Source: Alnus glutinosa
Lineage: Eukaryota; Streptophyta; Magnoliopsida; Fagales; Betulaceae
Assembly: GCF_958979055.1 (NCBI RefSeq)
Contig: NC_084891.1
Location: forward strand, 7,431,001-7,495,000
Length of the DNA: 64,000 bases
Direction: 5' to 3'
Part shown: in pieces, positions 10,592-19,149 of the stretch
Numbering within the stretch: position 1 is the first letter of the stretch
Layout of the letters: each line of letters begins with the position of its first letter
The notes under the pieces: model-generated
Told to the model about the DNA's origin: nothing
The model's database searches: none
What the model saw: the letters and a program-made list of their open reading frames with translations, nothing else
Program-made: the position numbers and the translations under genes

Positions 10592-11695
10592 TGATAATAA
10601 ATATTGACTTCTAATTTAACCAAGTGTGTGTGTTTGTGTGCAACAAAATATCTTAAATGCGAAATTTAAATAAGACAAGACATTTGTTACGAAGAGGAAA
10701 CTTTGTGAAGAGAAAAAATCACTCCGGGGCAGCCAAACTCAGGAAATCCACTATCAGAAGACAAAGCTAGTACATAGATAGTAACACTTACATACCCTAT
10801 GCAGCGATCATATCTAGCACTCTGACACGTAACCTAACGTGAACGCCTCGCAACCAAGTCTCCTTCTTGAAGGGGTCTTCTATGGATTCCTCTACCTTAT
10901 GGCCGACCCCTAAGATAGACTTCACACGAATTGTTGAGCACACACTGGCAATGGTTTGAGATCTAGCGGATCTTCGATTCTCCCTAAACACCCTCTCAAA
11001 GCTAAGAGAATTCACTGTTGAATTCTATACAATTTACAAGCCTAGAGCCCCCTATTTATAGGCTCAAAGAAACCCTAAATCTTCTGAAAAACGGACTTTA
11101 GCTGTCGAGCGTCTGGACGGAAGTTAGCCACGTCCAGACGGTTTTCTACGATATCTTTTCAGAAATAGCACAATTCTATCCTTATCAGGTCCACGTCCGG
11201 ACGCTCCAGACGGCTTGACTGAGCGTCCGGACGGTCTTCGCTATAACTCCTTGTAGCATTCGAACGGAACACTGGAATATTTTGAAATGCTGGACAGCGT
11301 CCGGACGTGTTGCCACGTCGTTTGGACGGCTTGTAGAGACTCCCTAACAGTGTCGACTTTTGAAATCCAACTCCTTGTTGAATACTGATTGACCTAGCGT
11401 CCGGACGGTGTTGGTCTGACGTCCGGACGTCTTCATCGTTATCTGTAGGACACTGCGGGACATTCAAATGCCTTCAAAGGCTCGTCTGGACGGTTGCACG
11501 GGAACCGATTGATTTGCCTTTGGAATTTGCAAAGACTCTTCATGGATATCTTCTAGAAGCTTGTGGTCAATCACATGCTTTGATTTGAATATTGTCTGAA
11601 TACATGGAGATTCTGAATAGAACCGATAATCCTGTTAAAAAGCAACCGTTACATAAAGTATTTTTGTCAACCAGAATGTTGCTGATATACTAACA
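10592..11695 (-). repeat. 5' LTR of the pol-less copia element
   Basis: 1104 bp with canonical TG...CA ends (minus strand TGTTAGTATATC at 11695, ending ...TATCA at 10592). A TATA-like CTATAAATAGG (minus) lies near 11050-11060. Between about 11100 and 11500 are roughly ten copies of a 10-bp palindromic word, CGTCCGGACG and variants. The sequence immediately outside is CTATC. Confidence 0.9.
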
Positions 11696-12470
11696 CTATC
11701 CATAGCATTTTCTCCTTTCTCTCACTCACTTATTCTCATCTCACCATTGGTTGTCTCGTCCTGTGCCAGTCAAGGGCTCCTTTCTTCCATGTTCCTATGC
11801 TCTCTAAACACATTTCATACAGCAACAATGCATTTCATGATATTTACAGCATAACTTTGGATTATAAAGTTTTAGAGTACTAGCAGTAGATTCTTTAAAA
11901 TTTTTCTTTAATGTAAGGAACTAAACTACTTTTTGCTTCCTTATTTAAATAAACTTCACAATAACTTCATTTATCCTTTCCTTGTCCTATTCAAATATTC
12001 TTTAAATTAAATACTTGGAGAAAGAGAGATGAAAGATAAATTATTTAAATATTGTTTTAAATAAATACTAGAGGAATGAAAGATGAAGGAGATTTTTTTT
12101 TTAATATATTAAAATAAAGTTAATGGAACAATTTTTGCTTCCCTAGATTTAGGGTATAACTTTTAGTTCTCTTGATGTTTCCTTAGTTTAGGGAATACAA
12201 GGGAATATGATTCAATGGAGTTTTTACAAGTTTTTCCTACATTTAGAAAATGGAATGAGATTTAAAGAAACCGGTGCTAGTACTCTTTGACGTCAATTAT
12301 TCGAAGTTTAATGAAGAAGAAAGACGTTTAAAGATGTTTCACCAATACTTTAAATAAAGAAGAAAAACGTTTGATGTTTCTTATATTTATTGGCACTTTT
12401 GTTTCATTAATCAAAGTAGTTATCAAACCGAACTGATCATCTATTCTTCACAACTAGAAGGCAAATATTT
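11696..12470. other. Intergenic, no gene seen
   Basis: AT-rich DNA with no open frame of interest and no element boundary that I can define. It ends at the promoter of the U1-like snRNA gene. Confidence 0.6.
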
Positions 12471-12482
12471 TAGTGCACACGT

Positions 12483-12545
12483 GAGTCCCATACCGGAAGC
12501 GAGTGAAAGGTATAGCACGGAGGCTCTTGTACATAAAACAAGATA
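12483..12545 (+). promoter_or_regulatory. snRNA-type promoter (USE plus TATA) of the U1-like gene
   Basis: Plant snRNA genes use an upstream sequence element with consensus RTCCCACATCG about 70 bp before the start and a TATA box about 30 bp before it. Here AGTCCCATACCG at about 12483-12494 matches most of the USE. A TATA-like ACATAAAAC follows near 12531-12539. Spacing from USE to the presumed 5' end of the RNA is about 60-70 bp. Both elements are imperfect. Confidence 0.5.
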
Positions 12546-12552
12546 AGAGCAT

Positions 12553-12713
12553 TGTCCTACTTACTACAGGGTTTATGGCTGATCCAGAAGGACCTTGGCC
12601 TAGGTCAGTGACCTCCAGTGCACTTCGGAGGGGTGCTGCTCTAACGTCTGCCCAACGTGGCGGAGCCACGTCATAATTTGTAGTAATGGGGCTTGCGTTT
12701 GCTAGCATCAGTA
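12553..12713 (+). ncRNA. U1: Diverged U1 spliceosomal snRNA gene (variant or pseudogene)
   Basis: The sequence follows plant U1 snRNA over its whole length of about 160 nt. Recognisable in order are the 5' end (CTACTTAC), stem-loop I (CTGATCCAGAAGG), GGCCTAGG, GTGACCTCCAGTGCACTT of stem-loop II, GGAGGGGTGC, GTCTGCCCAA, GGCGGAGCC, the Sm-site region ACGTCATAATTTGTAG and the start of the 3' stem (GGGGCTTGCGTTTGC). U1 base-pairs with 5' splice sites in the nucleus. This copy keeps ACUUAC, which pairs with GUAAGU, but the following CCUG is UACA. It also has changes in loop I (U1-70K site: AUCCAGAAGG for AUCAUGAAGG), in loop II (U1A site) and in the 3' stem. It is therefore either a pseudogene or a variant U1. 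A frame on the opposite strand is a shadow. Confidence 0.85.
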
Positions 12714-13421
12714 GCTTCGGAAGAAGTTGCTCATGTTTAGTTTGCAGGAAAGTTGTTTGGTAAAATGCCAAGGTATTTTGTTGGGTGCAACGAGATTGTT
12801 TTGGGGGGTTTTTTGTTAAATTTTGAAAAAATTATATTATTGGTTTATGTGGTTGACCTAAATTACAAATTACTCTCAATGGTATAAAAATTAATTATAA
12901 AGTCTTTGTGAAAGGTAAAAATTATAAATTACTTTCTGAAGTTATTTTTCTCGTCTACAAACTTAAGAGAAACTGTTTAAGGGTACCAAACTTGGAATTA
13001 ATTTGTTTTTAAAAAATATCATTTAGCTAAGTTTGTCAAATCGATACGAATCCATATTATCTATCGATAAGAATCCATGCTCGCCACTGGTTAATGGAGC
13101 CAAGTTTGTGAAATCGGACACCTGGATCTTCATTCTTAAACCCACCATAAAGAGGCTGCCCATGAGGAATGTCTAGTCTACATATCAATTAAGGTATGCA
13201 ACTGCAACATCTTTGTTGTTGTTAACAAATTCATTCTTAGATTTCAATAGAGAAATATATTTATACAACTCCATTTCTTGAAAATTGAAACGTACATGCA
13301 TACATTGAAAAGAAAACTAAACTGATCTTCTCGTCAAAGAGAGATGCCATGTGTGGGATAATCCCAAGGATCGGGAAAAGAATAAACGAATAAAAGAATA
13401 AAAGAAATAAAATTAAAAAAA
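12714..13421. other. Intergenic with MITE fragment
   Basis: About 12830-12960 carries a phrase (GTGGTTGACCTAAATTACAAAT) shared with MITE sequence near 48880 and 59700. No gene is seen. The right part (13320-13421) is the 3' side of the minus-strand gene that follows and may be its 3' UTR. Confidence 0.5.
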
Positions 13422-14988
13422 TTAAAAATTAAAAAATAAAAGCAAAAGCAAAAGACAAAAAACAAGCAAACACAAGCCAGCATTAAAACAACAACCTCCA
13501 TCTTCACTTCCGTGCTTTTGGGCATTATCCCGCCTCGGTTTAAACGAGTTGCATGTTTCTGGCAAAGGCCGCCTCGTATCAGAATCATTTGAATTAACTC
13601 TCAGCTTTTCATTATCGGACAAACTTTGCTTCTTCGTTGGATATTTCGATGTCTCTAACCCGAAAGATCTTTGTCCAGGATTTCTTCTACTACTCCTCTT
13701 CGCCCTCTGAAGACAATGTATGCAATGGATTATCAGTTTAACAGAGAGCAAGCAGGAAAGAAAGCAGAGTACAATAAAACGCATGGAGTGGTATTGACAA
13801 GTAAATAAAGTATAAACCCCTTGGGGTTGGCTTAAGTGGTAAGAGCCTTGGTCTTTGTGGTAGTCCATGAGGTCTAAAGTTCGAATCTCTTTAAGTGCAA
13901 ACAATTCTTTGGGGCCAGCCTATGGGCAAAGCCGAAGTACACTATTATCCGATCCGTGAAGAGGGGGCGCTTTACATAGTTCGAAATTTTCCTGACAAGG
14001 GTGAATACACGAAGTAACCCTGCCATAGAAGGGTTTCTCGTCATTAAAAAAAAAAGTAAATAAAGTATGTATCAAGCAGTCGGTGTATCACAAACACACC
14101 CCAAAAAAACAAAAACCATAAATAGAAAATAAAAAATTAAGATGCGTTGCATTCAATAGAAAATTAAGGACCAAATATTTATTAATCAACTTGTTAGAAT
14201 ATACGAAAAATATATAACATTTTCCGTTTATTCTATGTTTGGTTGATAATGAAATCTTCTTAATTTACAGGTTAATTGTAATCATATATTGGGATTGTAA
14301 TGAAATCATGGCAACTTGATTACCATACTTGTATTTACTCTAAACCCTATAAATATGTTTAATCCAATATCAGTTTCTTGTGATATTTCCACTGTTATTC
14401 CTATAATTCCCATAATTTAGGTTTTCCCACAAACTTCAACACAATTAACTCCAAACGAAGAAAGAAAGATATATAAATCAACTAATCTAAGTCAAACTAA
14501 CATCAAATTAGCGTACTTTTGTGATCAAGTGTAGATCTTCTCTTTTATGCAAAGTGGAAAGTCTGAAAACAACAATATAATCAAGAAAGCGAAGAAACAG
14601 AAAGAGACTAAAAAATAAAAATCATCCATAAAACAGAGTAAACAGAGAAAGGAACCACCAAGATTACAATCGAAGTACTAACCGAGGACGTCCCGGACAA
14701 AACCGATTTCAAAATTCTCGATAGCCTGCCGTTCGATCTTTTCCCTCTTCGGCCACCGTCGCCTTCTTCTTTATCTATATCCGCTGCCAAATCCGGCGGC
14801 AATATCTTCGGGAACACTATGCCCTCCGTCTCTCCCATAGCGATGTAAGTGAAAGCTGGTTGGCCCGGTCCGTCCGGACGCCGAAACCTTTTAAACGGAC
14901 TCCGACCGTCCTTGGTGACCAGTCTAAAGCACAGCAAGAACCTATTCTTGTTGTTCTTGTTTTTTAATCTGGACTTGTTGGATTCCAT
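13422..14988 (-). CDS. Two-exon gene, small basic protein with C-terminal membrane segment
   Basis: Exon 1 is 14683-14988 (starts MESNKSRLKNK, ends ...LSGTSS) and exon 2 is 13422-13706 (starts RAKRSSRRNPG). The intron has GTTAGT at the donor, TTGTCTTCAG at the acceptor, and the frame is kept, giving 196 residues. The protein is Lys/Arg-rich at the start (KNRFLLCFRLV), has a KRSNGRLSRILKSVL helix about residue 85-95, a polar Ser/Asn-rich middle and a hydrophobic end (AGLCLLVFCLLLLLL). This order resembles an uncharacterised plant family whose members end in a transmembrane segment followed by a short Trp/Cys tail. Here the tail is missing, so the 3' end may be truncated. An in-frame upstream Met at 15030 exists, but MESN fits better. 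The intron carries a SINE (13814-14053) and an LTR-like piece. Function unknown. Confidence 0.6.
13814..14053 (+). mobile_element. tRNA-derived SINE with 15-bp TSD
   Basis: A box A-like stretch (GTTGGCTTAAGTGGTAAG, about 13826-13843) and a box B-like stretch (AGTTCGAATCT, 13878-13888) form an internal Pol III promoter. The body ends in a poly(A) run. The perfect direct repeat AAGTAAATAAAGTAT flanks it (13799-13813 and 14054-14068). It sits in the intron of the minus-strand gene, in the opposite orientation. The body resembles the Au-type SINEs of angiosperms, but the family name is an inference. Confidence 0.9.
14192..14441 (+). mobile_element. Short LTR-like element (possible solo LTR or TRIM)
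   Basis: 250 bp beginning TGTTAGAATATACG and ending AAACTTCAACA, i.e. TG...CA, with a TATA-like CTATAAATATG near 14346. It resembles copia LTRs of the Ale type. The flanking 5-mers (CAACT / CAATT) match only partly, so the boundaries are tentative. It lies in the intron of the 13422-14988 gene. Confidence 0.4.
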
Positions 14989-15640
14989 GAGGGTATGGAT
15001 TCGAATGAACTGGGATGGCAGTGGTTGCAAGGATTCAGCGGGGTGTTTGTTTACCGAGAATGTTAGGGTTAAGGATTCTGAGAAAACAAAAATATATATA
15101 TATATATGTTGAAATTACATCATCCAGGAAATAAAAAAAAAAAACAAACAAAAATATGTTGAAGTTGAATCGATGACCCACTAATGGAGGACAAGAGTGG
15201 GGCTTGGGTATTCTGGACGAAATGAAACCCTAAATCCTTCGGAATCTCAAGATCTGGGTTTAATTTCCTAATTCCGATCACATCCTTGATCTGAAACTTT
15301 TTTAAAGAAAACCCTAAGCAAAATAAATCCCAGATAAATTTATCGGTGGACAGGCATACCTGAGGCGCGCAGAGAGAGGCGGAATCACTGCCCGAGATCG
15401 ATTTCACACAAGAGAGAGCGAGAGCGAGAGCCAGAGCCAGAGCAAGAGAAAGAGCGCCAAACACACACAGTATTGCCAAATGAGTGAATGGAGCGAGAGT
15501 TCGAGAATTTTGATATATAAGACCAATGATACTTTTATGGGCTCGGCCCGGCCCGGCCCGGCCTGCTTCAATATTATTACTTCGACATAATCTATCCGTT
15601 TTATTAGTTTTAACCCTTTGCACTTTTTTTTTTTTTTAGC
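14989..15640 (-). promoter_or_regulatory. Presumed 5' UTR and promoter of the 14988 gene
   Basis: Upstream of the MESN start is a GAGAGC/GAGCCA-type repeat tract (15408-15460; CT-rich in the sense direction) and a GC-rich block of CCCGG repeats (about 15541-15565). CT-rich leaders are typical of plant genes. A 167-codon frame spans the area on the minus strand, but its low-complexity Ala-Leu repeat comes from the GA tract, so I do not call it coding. Confidence 0.4.
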
Positions 15641-15796
15641 ATTGCAAATATTTTTAGTTTAATTAAGGGAACTAACGGTGCTTCCATAAGTTCCATTTGT
15701 TGATTAGCAAAAGATATAAGATTTAAAAAAATAAAAATAAAAAATAAAAAAGGCCTCATCCTTTCTCAAAATAAAAGCAACTTTATGATAAGACTA

Positions 15797-15965
15797 ATGT
15801 TATTTAGTAGATTAGTGTATAATTGTCATACGACTTGATAATGTGACAGTAAAAATTAATAATTGAATCAACATTTATAAAAAAAATAAAGCGTCAATAG
15901 CTAATTGCTACTGACACGTCATCTCAGTCGTATGACTGTTGTATAACATTTTACTAAATCAATGT
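15797..15965. mobile_element. Short MITE
   Basis: Inverted arms: TAGTAGATTAGTGTATAATT then GTCATACGACTT at the left, and CAGTCGTATGACTG then TTGTATAACATTTTACTA at the right. Total about 165 bp, no coding capacity. A TSD was not resolved. Confidence 0.6.
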
Positions 15966-15984
15966 TTGGCATCAATTTTTTTAA

Positions 15985-16094
15985 TCTCATAATTAGTAGC
16001 TGTGAATAGATAATTCTTTTTAAAAACTAATTATTAAATATATTAATTTTTTTTATTTTAAAAAGAATTATCTATTCACATCTACGAATTTATG
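15985..16094. repeat. Hairpin-forming inverted repeat
   Basis: About 40 bp (CTCATAATTAGTAGCTGTGA, then ATAGATAATTCTTTTTAAAA) recurs in inverted form after a ~30-bp AT-rich loop, ending TTATGAG. It is probably a foldback MITE. Confidence 0.65.
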
Positions 16095-16299
16095 AGAATA
16101 AATATTCTACATATTGATTAAAAAAAAAAACTATGATTGATTTTGACATGATCTATCCCTTTTTAACCTTACTGAGCTTAACAACTTAAAAGTTTCAGTA
16201 AATTTTAGAGAAAAACCCTAAAATTCTTGATTCATCAAATTCTTTAAAGTTTCTCTGAAATAAGTTAGAACCAAAATCCTCTCCAAATTTGACCCCAAA

Positions 16300-16509
16300 A
16301 TTTGTTAAGCCATTTTTTTTTTTATTTATTTTTTATCATTTTCTTTCATTCTCTCGCTTCTTCCCTATATTCCCTGGCGCCCCCTTTCCCTTTCCTTTTC
16401 TTTTTCCTTTTCTGTGACCCGCCAGTGATGACAGTGGATGCCTCGGAGTGGAACAACGAGTTTTATTTCTTCTATTCCCGAACCTTTGTTTCCCATAGAC
16501 CTCTCTGTC

Positions 16510-16549
<40 letters not shown>

Positions 16550-16779
16550 CGCCATTTTCATTGTTATTGAGCTTCTTCAAGATTGGATTTTCTCAATCCT
16601 TCTTGGTGCTTCTCTGCTGTTCGTTTTTTTACCTGCAATGAAAAGTTTTACAGAAAGTGCTGGAAATTAGGGTTTCTTGGTTTGTGGTGGAGCTGGTTGA
16701 AGATGGTGATTCCGTGGGGTGGACTCAGTTGCTGTTTGAGTGCAGCTGCTCTTTACGTTCTCGAAAGGAGTAATGGAAG
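16300..16779 (+). pseudogene. SP1-like: Orphan 5' UTR and first exon of an SP1-like chloroplast E3 ligase gene
   Basis: The ATG at 16703 opens MVIPWGGLSCCLSAAALYVL, then ERSNGR, up to a GT donor at 16780. This matches the conserved N-terminus of SP1/SPL1 (the MUL1-like RING ubiquitin ligase of the chloroplast outer envelope, which targets TOC import components): the first membrane segment. No later exon (inner domain, second membrane span or C-terminal RING) is found downstream, where a LINE piece and a fibrillin fragment lie instead. A long pyrimidine-rich leader with a microsatellite precedes it. I infer a captured or left-behind gene start, not a working gene. Confidence 0.65.
16501..16549 (+). 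repeat. (CTGT)n-(CT)n microsatellite in the leader
   Basis: Tetranucleotide CTGT repeats pass into CT repeats in the untranslated leader before the SP1-like exon. The overlapping open frames are low-complexity artefacts of this tract. Confidence 0.95.
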
Positions 16780-17223
16780 GTCCGTGTTACTTCCTCTTTG
16801 TTAATTCATGGGTCTGACTGGGAAAGATGGGTTTGATCGGAAATGGGTCTGACTGGGAGAGTGAAGCTTTTAAATTTTGATCGGAAATGGGTTTGATATG
16901 AAAGATGTTTTTATGTTGATTCTATGTTTAATTTTGGTTTCTGTTTGTTGATTCATGTTTTCCTGTTTGGTTTATGAGAAAGATGGGTTTGTTCGTGATG
17001 GAGTGGATTGGGAATGAGATTAAGAGGGAGGGATTGTTAAAGTGGTTGGTCTCAAAACTAATAAAAACTAATATCTAGTTAAAATGGAGAAATTTTTAGA
17101 GAGTATGATGTAGGAAACTTTTTAAAAGTGATAGATAAAATCAAAAAAGTAGTTTCTTAAGCCAAAATTTAGAAAAAATTTGGAGAGCTTGATACAAATG
17201 CGGCATTGCAAATGTTTTTTGGT
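16780..17223. other. Intron-like sequence, no gene
   Basis: Contains near-repeated phrases (GGGTTTGATCGGAAATGGG and a second copy within 50 bp). No exon of the SP1 family is recognisable. Confidence 0.5.
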
Positions 17224-17579
17224 TTAAATAAGGAAACTTTCTCTCTTTCGTCGGGAGAGAAGAGACATCCAAAAGAGAAAAATTGATAGGAGGGAAGCTT
17301 TGCATCAGAAACCGGTATGGAGTTTCTCTCTAGGGCGACGTAGAAACCTTAGAGGAGAAAGTAGTTTTTTCTAGTCCTGTTTTGGGATTGAGAAGAAGAT
17401 TTCTGTCTATTTTCGTGGTTTTCTCCTTTGGAGTTTACTTTCGTTGGGGAGTAATGGCAGAGGATCTCTCCAATCTGTGGCGCATTTTCTCGCACTCGGA
17501 GGAGGAGAGTCTGGCGGTGGAGGTGAAATGCCCTCTAATATTTGGAGGTAAAGCCCATAATTCTGCTCAAGCTTCCTGA
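17224..17579 (+). pseudogene. LINE ORF1 N-terminal fragment
   Basis: After a leader typical of a LINE 5' UTR, an ATG at 17454 begins MAEDLSNLWRIFSHSEEES, then LAVEVKCP. This resembles the start of the DUF4283-type ORF1 proteins of plant L1 LINEs, which bind element RNA. The similarity stops after about 35 residues at TTTGGAGG, and the zinc-knuckle part is absent. Only the 5' end is present, which is unusual because LINEs normally lose their 5' ends. Confidence 0.5.
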
Positions 17580-17719
17580 TTGATTCTGATAACTTCCTTG
17601 CACCAATCCAGTTCTTCTTCACATGTTCTCTTATTTTCTTTTGTTGAATAAAGTCGATTAGTTGAAAGAATAAATTTGAAAATAACCTTGTCAACATCTT
17701 GAAACAATTTATCTTGTTT

Positions 17720-17835
17720 AATGCCAATGAGCTTTAGCTTAAATGGTACCTTCTTCTCTTGGCAAAAGAGTAGGTTGGAAGTTGAGATTTTAGGTTCAAG
17801 AGCCACTGGATGCTTCTGTAACTTACCAATCAAAA
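17720..17835 (+). mobile_element. tRNA-derived SINE with 17-bp TSD
   Basis: Box A-like TTAGCTTAAATGGTACC and box B-like AGGTTCAAGAGCC are followed by CTTACCAATC and a short A run. The flanks AACAATTTATCTTGTTT (17703-17719) and AACAATTTATCATGTTT (17836-17852) match at 16 of 17 positions. This is a short (116 bp) SINE of a different family from the one at 13814. Confidence 0.85.
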
Positions 17836-18401
17836 AACAATTTATCATGTTTCATTATGTTTTATGTCTCCATCTATCCACAAGGTGCATGAGATATGAA
17901 CAATGCTTCCTAAACCAGAAGTTTGGATCCCAGAGATGTTCTATTTTACTTCATGTTTACAATAAATCCACCATTGGTGCCTGGAGATAGCAAATTACAT
18001 GCTTTTTTTTTTTTTTTTGGCTGAATTGTAGTACCATAGTTTATGCCAATGGCTTACAGGAGAGCCTCCCTGTGACAGTCATCTATTTGGGAGTAGTTCT
18101 TTGCTCCTTGCTGCTTCTAAGATGGTTTTTATTGTTCATTGTATCATGGGCTGACAATAGAAGTGCTTTTCAGAGTGGGATGTGGTGTACTGTTCAAATC
18201 CAACATCACCTGGGGGTGGCTACCGGAGTGCATTGGGCCGCCTTGTTTTTAGAACAAAGGAAATGATACAGGTTGTTGAAGCTCCCGACATTGTTAGGAA
18301 CAAGGTCTCCTTTTCTGCTTTTGGGTTTCTGGATGGAGAGGTCTCTTTGAAAGGTATGCCATCAGCAATTTTATTGTTTGAAAGGGAAAAGTCATAATCG
18401 T

Positions 18402-18586
18402 TTGTACTGCCTGTGAAAGTCAGCTCGATTTGGTTAATTATATTACGAGATCGGCTGTTCGAGTCCTCACTCAACTAATACATGATTCTTTCATGGATGG
18501 TCGTGTCCTGGGGTTTACTCAACAAGGATGGGTCATAAAGTGGCTTTACGTTGAAGGTTCCACATCATTTAAAAAAAAAAAAGAAG
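18402..18586 (+). mobile_element. SINE with 13-bp TSD
   Basis: Box B-like GCTGTTCGAGTCCTC (about 18450-18465) follows a weak box A-like CAGCTCGATTTGGTTA. The element ends in an A-rich tail. The flanks AAGTCATAATCGT (18389-18401) and AAGCCATAATCGT (18587-18599) match at 12 of 13 bases. It lies in the intron between the two fibrillin exons. Confidence 0.8.
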
Positions 18587-18771
18587 AAGCCATAATCGTA
18601 CCATTGTACATATCTTCTTTGTAATGAAATTAAAACCTTATCATTTCGTAAGTACGGGCTGTCTATGGCTTGGCCTACCATGAACAAGTTATTTAATTTG
18701 TTGGTATTTTCTATCTACAGTTATTTCATCTTTTCAATGCCAATAATTTTGCTTTGTACCCCTTAAAATAA

Positions 18772-18775
<4 letters not shown>

Positions 18776-18826
<51 letters not shown>
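18776..18826. repeat. (TA)n microsatellite
   Basis: About 25 uninterrupted TA dinucleotides in the intron between the fibrillin exons. Confidence 0.95.
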
Positions 18827-18827
<1 letters not shown>

Positions 18828-19149
18828 CTTTGCTTTGTATCTTCACATGTACATGAACAGGAACACTGAAGGCTCTGGATGATAAATGGGTATATGCAAG
18901 TTGTATTTGAGGCACCTGAACTGAAGGTAGGAGTATTGGATTTCAGATATGGTGGTCAGAGTGAGGTTAAACTCCAAATCACATACATAGATGACAAGAT
19001 AAGGTTGGGGAAGGGCTCGAGAGGTTCTCTATTTGTTTTCCAAAGACTCAATTAAACTGTATGAAATGTTTGCCATGAAGGGGAACATTTTTCTCCTTCA
19101 CTACCTAATGTAAGATCAATGGTTTTCCACCATGAGCAAGCTTCTTTGT

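Larger units (their letters stand above)
5974..11695 (-). mobile_element. Non-autonomous copia LTR retrotransposon lacking pol
   Basis: Two direct LTRs (5974-7043 and 10592-11695) bound an internal region read on the minus strand. Next to the right-hand 5' LTR is a primer-binding site complementary to initiator tRNA-Met (10578-10589). Next to the left-hand 3' LTR is a polypurine tract (7044-7057). Only gag remains (9405-10534, broken). No protease, integrase, reverse transcriptase or RNase H is visible, so movement would need proteins from another element. The outermost ~30 bp of the left LTR are missing, so the TSD cannot be confirmed. Gag features (paired zinc knuckles, a basic K/Q-rich linker) suggest a SIRE/Maximus-like lineage; that assignment is an inference. 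Confidence 0.85.
18174..19055 (+). pseudogene. Last two exons of a plastid fibrillin (PAP/fibrillin) gene, frameshifted
   Basis: Exon A is 18174-18353, preceded by a CTTTTCAG acceptor. It encodes WDVVYCSNPTSPGGGYRSAL and continues to VSFSAFGFLDGEVSLKG, ending at a GTATGC donor. Exon B begins at 18861 after ACATGAACAG and encodes GTLKALDDKW, then after a frame break QVVFEAPELKVGVLDFRYGG, and finishes IRLGKGSRGSLFVFQRLN at a stop ending 19055. This is the C-terminal PAP/fibrillin domain of plastid-lipid-associated proteins (PAP13-like, by recall), which act at plastoglobules and thylakoids. Around 18889-18895 about four extra bases after the Trp codon shift the frame and create an early stop. 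Upstream exons and the transit peptide are not found. The intron holds a SINE and an AT repeat. Confidence 0.7.

Noticed and set aside
12454..12771. 105-codon minus-strand frame
   Set aside because: It is the antisense of the U1-like snRNA and has no protein motif.
15120..15623. 167-codon minus-strand frame with an Ala-Leu run
   Set aside because: The run is a translation of a GA-type repeat, and the position fits an untranslated leader of the 13422-14988 gene.
16302..16804. Several frames over the CT microsatellite
   Set aside because: Low-complexity artefacts; only the frame starting at 16703 matches a known family.
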